Positions 13,089 to 14,905 of a DNA stretch of 14,905 bases are shown here, one piece after another. The DNA comes from an uncultured Collinsella sp. (GTDB lineage Bacteria > Actinomycetota > Coriobacteriia > Coriobacteriales > Coriobacteriaceae): NCBI GenBank assembly GCA_902482615.1, contig CABTAA010000015.1, positions 1-14,905 on the forward strand, given 5' to 3'. Each line of letters opens with the position of its first letter. Within the stretch, counting starts at the first letter, position 1. The position numbers and the translations under genes are program-made. The notes beneath the pieces were generated by a model. It was not told the origin of the DNA. It saw only the letters and a list, made by a program, of their open reading frames with translations, and did not search any database.

Positions 13089-13132
13089 GGGATGGGGTTT
13101 CCTCTAACCACATGTAAGGGAAATTCCATCCC
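13089..13132. repeat. REP-like inverted repeat with GGGATGG...CCATCCC arms
   Basis: GGGATGGGGTTTCC (13089-13102) pairs with GGAAATTCCATCCC (13119-13132), with two G-T pairs. The arm sequence is a variant of the arms of the terminator hairpin at 13181-13226 and of TGGGACAAGCTTTCCCA at 13149-13165. Confidence 0.6.
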
Positions 13133-13176
13133 GGTATTCGGCTAAAAAATGGGACAAGCTTTCCCAACTGGCGCTC

Positions 13177-13226
13177 AAAAGGAAAATGCATCCCGGAATG
13201 AGAACGAATTCCGGGATGCATTTTCC
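13177..13226 (-). terminator. Terminator of the mannose PTS-DUF956 operon (19-bp perfect stem)
   Basis: GGAAAATGCATCCCGGAAT (13181-13199) and its complement (13208-13226) form a 19-bp perfect stem with an 8-base loop. On the minus strand it is followed by TTTTG and lies 18 bases after the DUF956 stop. The stem is unusually long and its arms belong to the local GGGAT...TTTCC repeat family. Confidence 0.85.
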
Positions 13227-13244
13227 GCCATCTATCGCAGACGA

Positions 13245-13643
13245 CTAGTCGCCTTTGTGAAAGAGGCTTTTGATGGCAGCAGGGATGCTCTTGGCGCCCT
13301 TGGTCGTTACGTCGATAAAGTCGGGCGAACGCACGAGTCTATCCTCGTCCACGTACTTGCGCACAGCGCGCAGCGTCTCTTTGTCGTCGCGCGTCGAAAA
13401 CGTAAAGTGACCGTTGTCCTTGGTGAAGATGGCAAAACGCGTAATCTTCTTGGTGCCGCGCAAGACCTCGGCGGCAATATAGTCGACCTCGTCCCACGGG
13501 ATTTGAATATAATCCTCGGGATTGCGCTCGTTATAGTACTCAAACGCCTTATTGCCCACCATCACGTTACCGTGGCTGGTAAGCCCCATCAGGCAGGTTG
13601 CCGGCGTTGCCAGATCGACCGTGCTGTTCTGAGATTGCGCCAT
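13245..13643 (-). CDS. DUF956 family protein, mannose PTS-associated
   Basis: A small soluble protein of 132 residues matching the DUF956 family, found next to mannose-family PTS operons and sometimes called ManO; a regulatory role in the operon has been suggested but is not firmly known to me. Family signatures are MAQSQNSTVDL at the start, GLTSHGNVMVGNKAFEYYNERNPEDYIQIPWDEVDYI, and RFAIFTKDNGHFTFSTRDDKETLRAVRKYV. ATG 13643 is chosen since GAGG lies 5 bases upstream and MxQSQN is the family beginning; a GTG at 13694 would add 17 unlikely residues inside the upstream hairpin. It follows EIID by about 120 bases, separated by a hairpin that may lower its expression. Confidence 0.93.
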   Translation of the reverse strand: MAQSQNSTVDLATPATCLMGLTSHGNVMVGNKAFEYYNERNPEDYIQIPWDEVDYIAAEVLRGTKKITRFAIFTKDNGHFTFSTRDDKETLRAVRKYVDEDRLVRSPDFIDVTTKGAKSIPAAIKSLFHKGD

Positions 13644-13658
13644 ACGCGCCTCGCCCTC

Positions 13659-13707
13659 CAATAAAAACAATCGGACCGCATCCAGTGTACCCACCGGGTG
13701 CGGTCCG
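13659..13707 (-). terminator. Hairpin (attenuator-like) between EIID and DUF956 genes
   Basis: CGGACCGCATCC (from 13672) and GGGTGCGGTCCG (to 13707) give a 12-bp stem with one G-U. On the minus strand it is followed by ATTGTTTTTATT. As it lies inside the operon, it probably acts as a partial terminator or mRNA 3' stabiliser for the EIIC-EIID part. Confidence 0.65.
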
Positions 13708-13763
13708 TTTCAATGGCTCAAAAGCCCTTGCCTAGCAATTCTCGGTCTTAAGCCGAAGCGTGC

Positions 13764-14684
13764 TTACATGAAGCCGCAGAAGCGACCGATGATGCCGACG
13801 GCGAAGAGAGCCAGGATGATGACGATCGGGCTGACCTTCTTCTTGAGGAGCTTGCAGACCAGCAGGGTCAGGCACACGGCGGCAAGGCCGGGGATGAGCT
13901 GATCGAGGTTGGCCTGAAGCGTGGTGACCTTCATCTGATCAAGGGCGGTAGCACCGACGGAGTTGTACATCGTCAGCGCTTCCTTGATACCCTCGGAACC
14001 GGAGGGCAGGCTAGCCCAGTCGATAAAGGCGCCAGCAGACTGCTTGACCGTGGAGACGATCGGGGTGAAGGAAATGGACACCCAGCGCTCGACCAGGGCG
14101 CCGATGATGAACATACCCAGGATGGAAGCGCCCTCGGTGACCTTGCCCATCAGACCACCGGAGAGGTCCTTGGCGATGGAGGAGCCGACCTTGTAGCCAA
14201 ACTCCTGCGTGTACCACAGGAAAGCGTAACGGATGATGTTCCACGCGAAGAAGAACAGCAGCGGACCGACGATGCTGCCGGACATGGCCAGGGAAGCGCC
14301 CAGAGCGCCCAGAATCGGGCGAAGAGTGAACCAGAAGACGGGGTCACCGACGCCGGCGAGCGGGCCCATCATACCGACCTTGACGCCCTGGATGGCGACA
14401 TCATCGATCGGAGCACCGTTGGCGCGCTCCTCCTCGAGGGCGAGGGTAACGCCAATGACGGGGGCGGAAACATAGGGGTGGGTGTTATAGAACTCCAGGT
14501 GGCGCTTAAGAGCGGCAATCTGGTCATCCTTGCTGGTGTAGAGCTTCTTGATCGCAGGGATCATTGCGAAGCACCAGCCGCCGTTCTGCATACGCTCGTA
14601 GTTCCACGAGCCCTGAAGGAACTGATGACGGAAGCAAACCTTCTTGCGGTCAGCCTTGGTGAGCTGAATCTTGTTCTCTGCCAT
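13764..14684 (-). CDS. manZ: PTS mannose/fructose/sorbose family EIID
   Basis: Membrane subunit that, with EIIC, forms the mannose-family sugar channel; 306 residues, normal for EIID. ATG 14684 is used, with GGGGAG 8 bases upstream; a GTG at 14693 would be too close to that site. Family marks: N-terminal LTKADRKKVCFRHQFLQGSWNYERMQNGGWCFAMIPAIKKLY, then HLEFYNTHPYVSAPVIGVTLALEEE, KVGMMGPLAGVGDPVFWFTLRPILGALGASLA, and C-terminal hydrophobic segments ending GIIGRFCGFM. It starts 16 bases after the EIIC stop, so it is cotranscribed. The exact sugar (mannose, glucose, fructose, sorbose or an amino sugar) cannot be read; manZ is used in the family sense. EIIA/EIIB lie outside the window. Confidence 0.95.
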   Translation of the reverse strand: MAENKIQLTKADRKKVCFRHQFLQGSWNYERMQNGGWCFAMIPAIKKLYTSKDDQIAALKRHLEFYNTHPYVSAPVIGVTLALEEERANGAPIDDVAIQGVKVGMMGPLAGVGDPVFWFTLRPILGALGASLAMSGSIVGPLLFFFAWNIIRYAFLWYTQEFGYKVGSSIAKDLSGGLMGKVTEGASILGMFIIGALVERWVSISFTPIVSTVKQSAGAFIDWASLPSGSEGIKEALTMYNSVGATALDQMKVTTLQANLDQLIPGLAAVCLTLLVCKLLKKKVSPIVIILALFAVGIIGRFCGFM

Positions 14685-14700
14685 ATGTATCACTCCCCTC

Positions 14701-14905
14701 CTACTCGTAATCGTTCAGAATGTCGCCGAGCGGGTCGCCGGAGCCACCGCCCATGCCGCCACCCTGCTTGGCCAGATCCTTAAGGCCAAGGTAGATGAGG
14801 GCAAGGGAGATGCCGATGAGACCAAGGGCGATCAGCGTGAGCTGAGGGATGGCAGCAAGGACAAAGCCGAGGACGAAGAACGGCCAGGTCTCCTTGGTGG
14901 CCATC
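14701..14905 (-). CDS. manY: PTS mannose family EIIC, C-terminal end only
   Basis: The last 68 or so codons of the EIIC membrane subunit; the gene continues beyond the right edge. Two hydrophobic segments (FFVLGFVLAAIPQLTLIALGLIGISLALIYL) are followed by a short basic loop and a Gly-rich tail ending GDPLGDILNDYE, typical of this subunit. The ATG at 14904 is an internal methionine, not the start. Placement directly before EIID is the standard order. Confidence 0.88.
   Translation of the reverse strand, partial: MATKETWPFFVLGFVLAAIPQLTLIALGLIGISLALIYLGLKDLAKQGGGMGGGSGDPLGDILNDYE

Noticed and set aside
12779..13221. Minus-strand open frames across the tRNA gene and REP-like hairpins
   Set aside because: One includes the tRNA gene itself and the others are translations of the inverted repeats; repetitive peptides without coding signals.

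Overview
The window looks like chromosomal DNA of a high-GC Coriobacteriia gut bacterium, most likely Collinsella or a close relative. This is inferred from the GC-rich coding style, the penicillin-binding protein/PASTA-kinase pair, the abundance of PTS sugar genes, and a mannose-family PTS followed by a DUF956 gene. No rRNA or species marker is present, so the genus is an informed guess.

Layout. (1) 1-2940, plus strand: 3' end of a class B penicillin-binding protein, then a Ser/Thr kinase with four PASTA repeats, closed by a strong terminator (2991-3029). (2) 3118-9231: a sugar-catabolism region. A LacI-family regulator (plus strand) converges on a minus-strand set: sugar isomerase-like TIM barrel, PTS EIIBC, DeoR-family regulator, a D-allulose-6-phosphate/ribulose-phosphate 3-epimerase and RpiB. 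The set fits a PTS-fed D-allose/D-allulose-type route: sugar to sugar-6-phosphate, RpiB-type isomerisation, AlsE-type epimerisation to fructose-6-phosphate. Two genes of this route carry single-base lesions: an amber codon inside EIIBC and a one-base deletion in the epimerase. A shared palindrome (TTAAtCGtTTAA type) lies in front of the epimerase (two copies) and of lacI (one variant), which suggests the LacI protein controls both.

(3) 9361-10017: a non-coding, repeat-rich stretch with 10-bp-phased T-tract repeats, remnants of a tRNA 3' end and terminator, and three 17-bp repeats at exact 34-bp period in front of a truncated AAA-type ATPase. (4) 10255-12619: an EcoRII/SsoII-like type II restriction-modification pair on the minus strand. 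The methyltransferase carries an N-terminal HTH and has a candidate autoregulatory operator. (5) 12782-12952: an intact tRNA-Arg(CCT) with its terminator. A 118-bp segment (terminator, flank and tRNA 3' end) is repeated at 9606-9723, so the R-M block sits between direct repeats made from a tRNA 3' end. (6) 12984-13226: a cluster of inverted repeats, the last of which doubles as a terminator. (7) 13245-14905, minus strand: 3' end of a mannose-family EIIC, complete EIID and the DUF956 gene.

The most interesting points are the probable decay (or sequencing error) of the allose-like pathway, the repeat-flanked R-M island with inverted and tandem tRNA fragments, the phased repeats at two promoters, and the 17/17-bp repeat array ahead of the broken ATPase. 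All family calls come from reading motifs; no database search was run.
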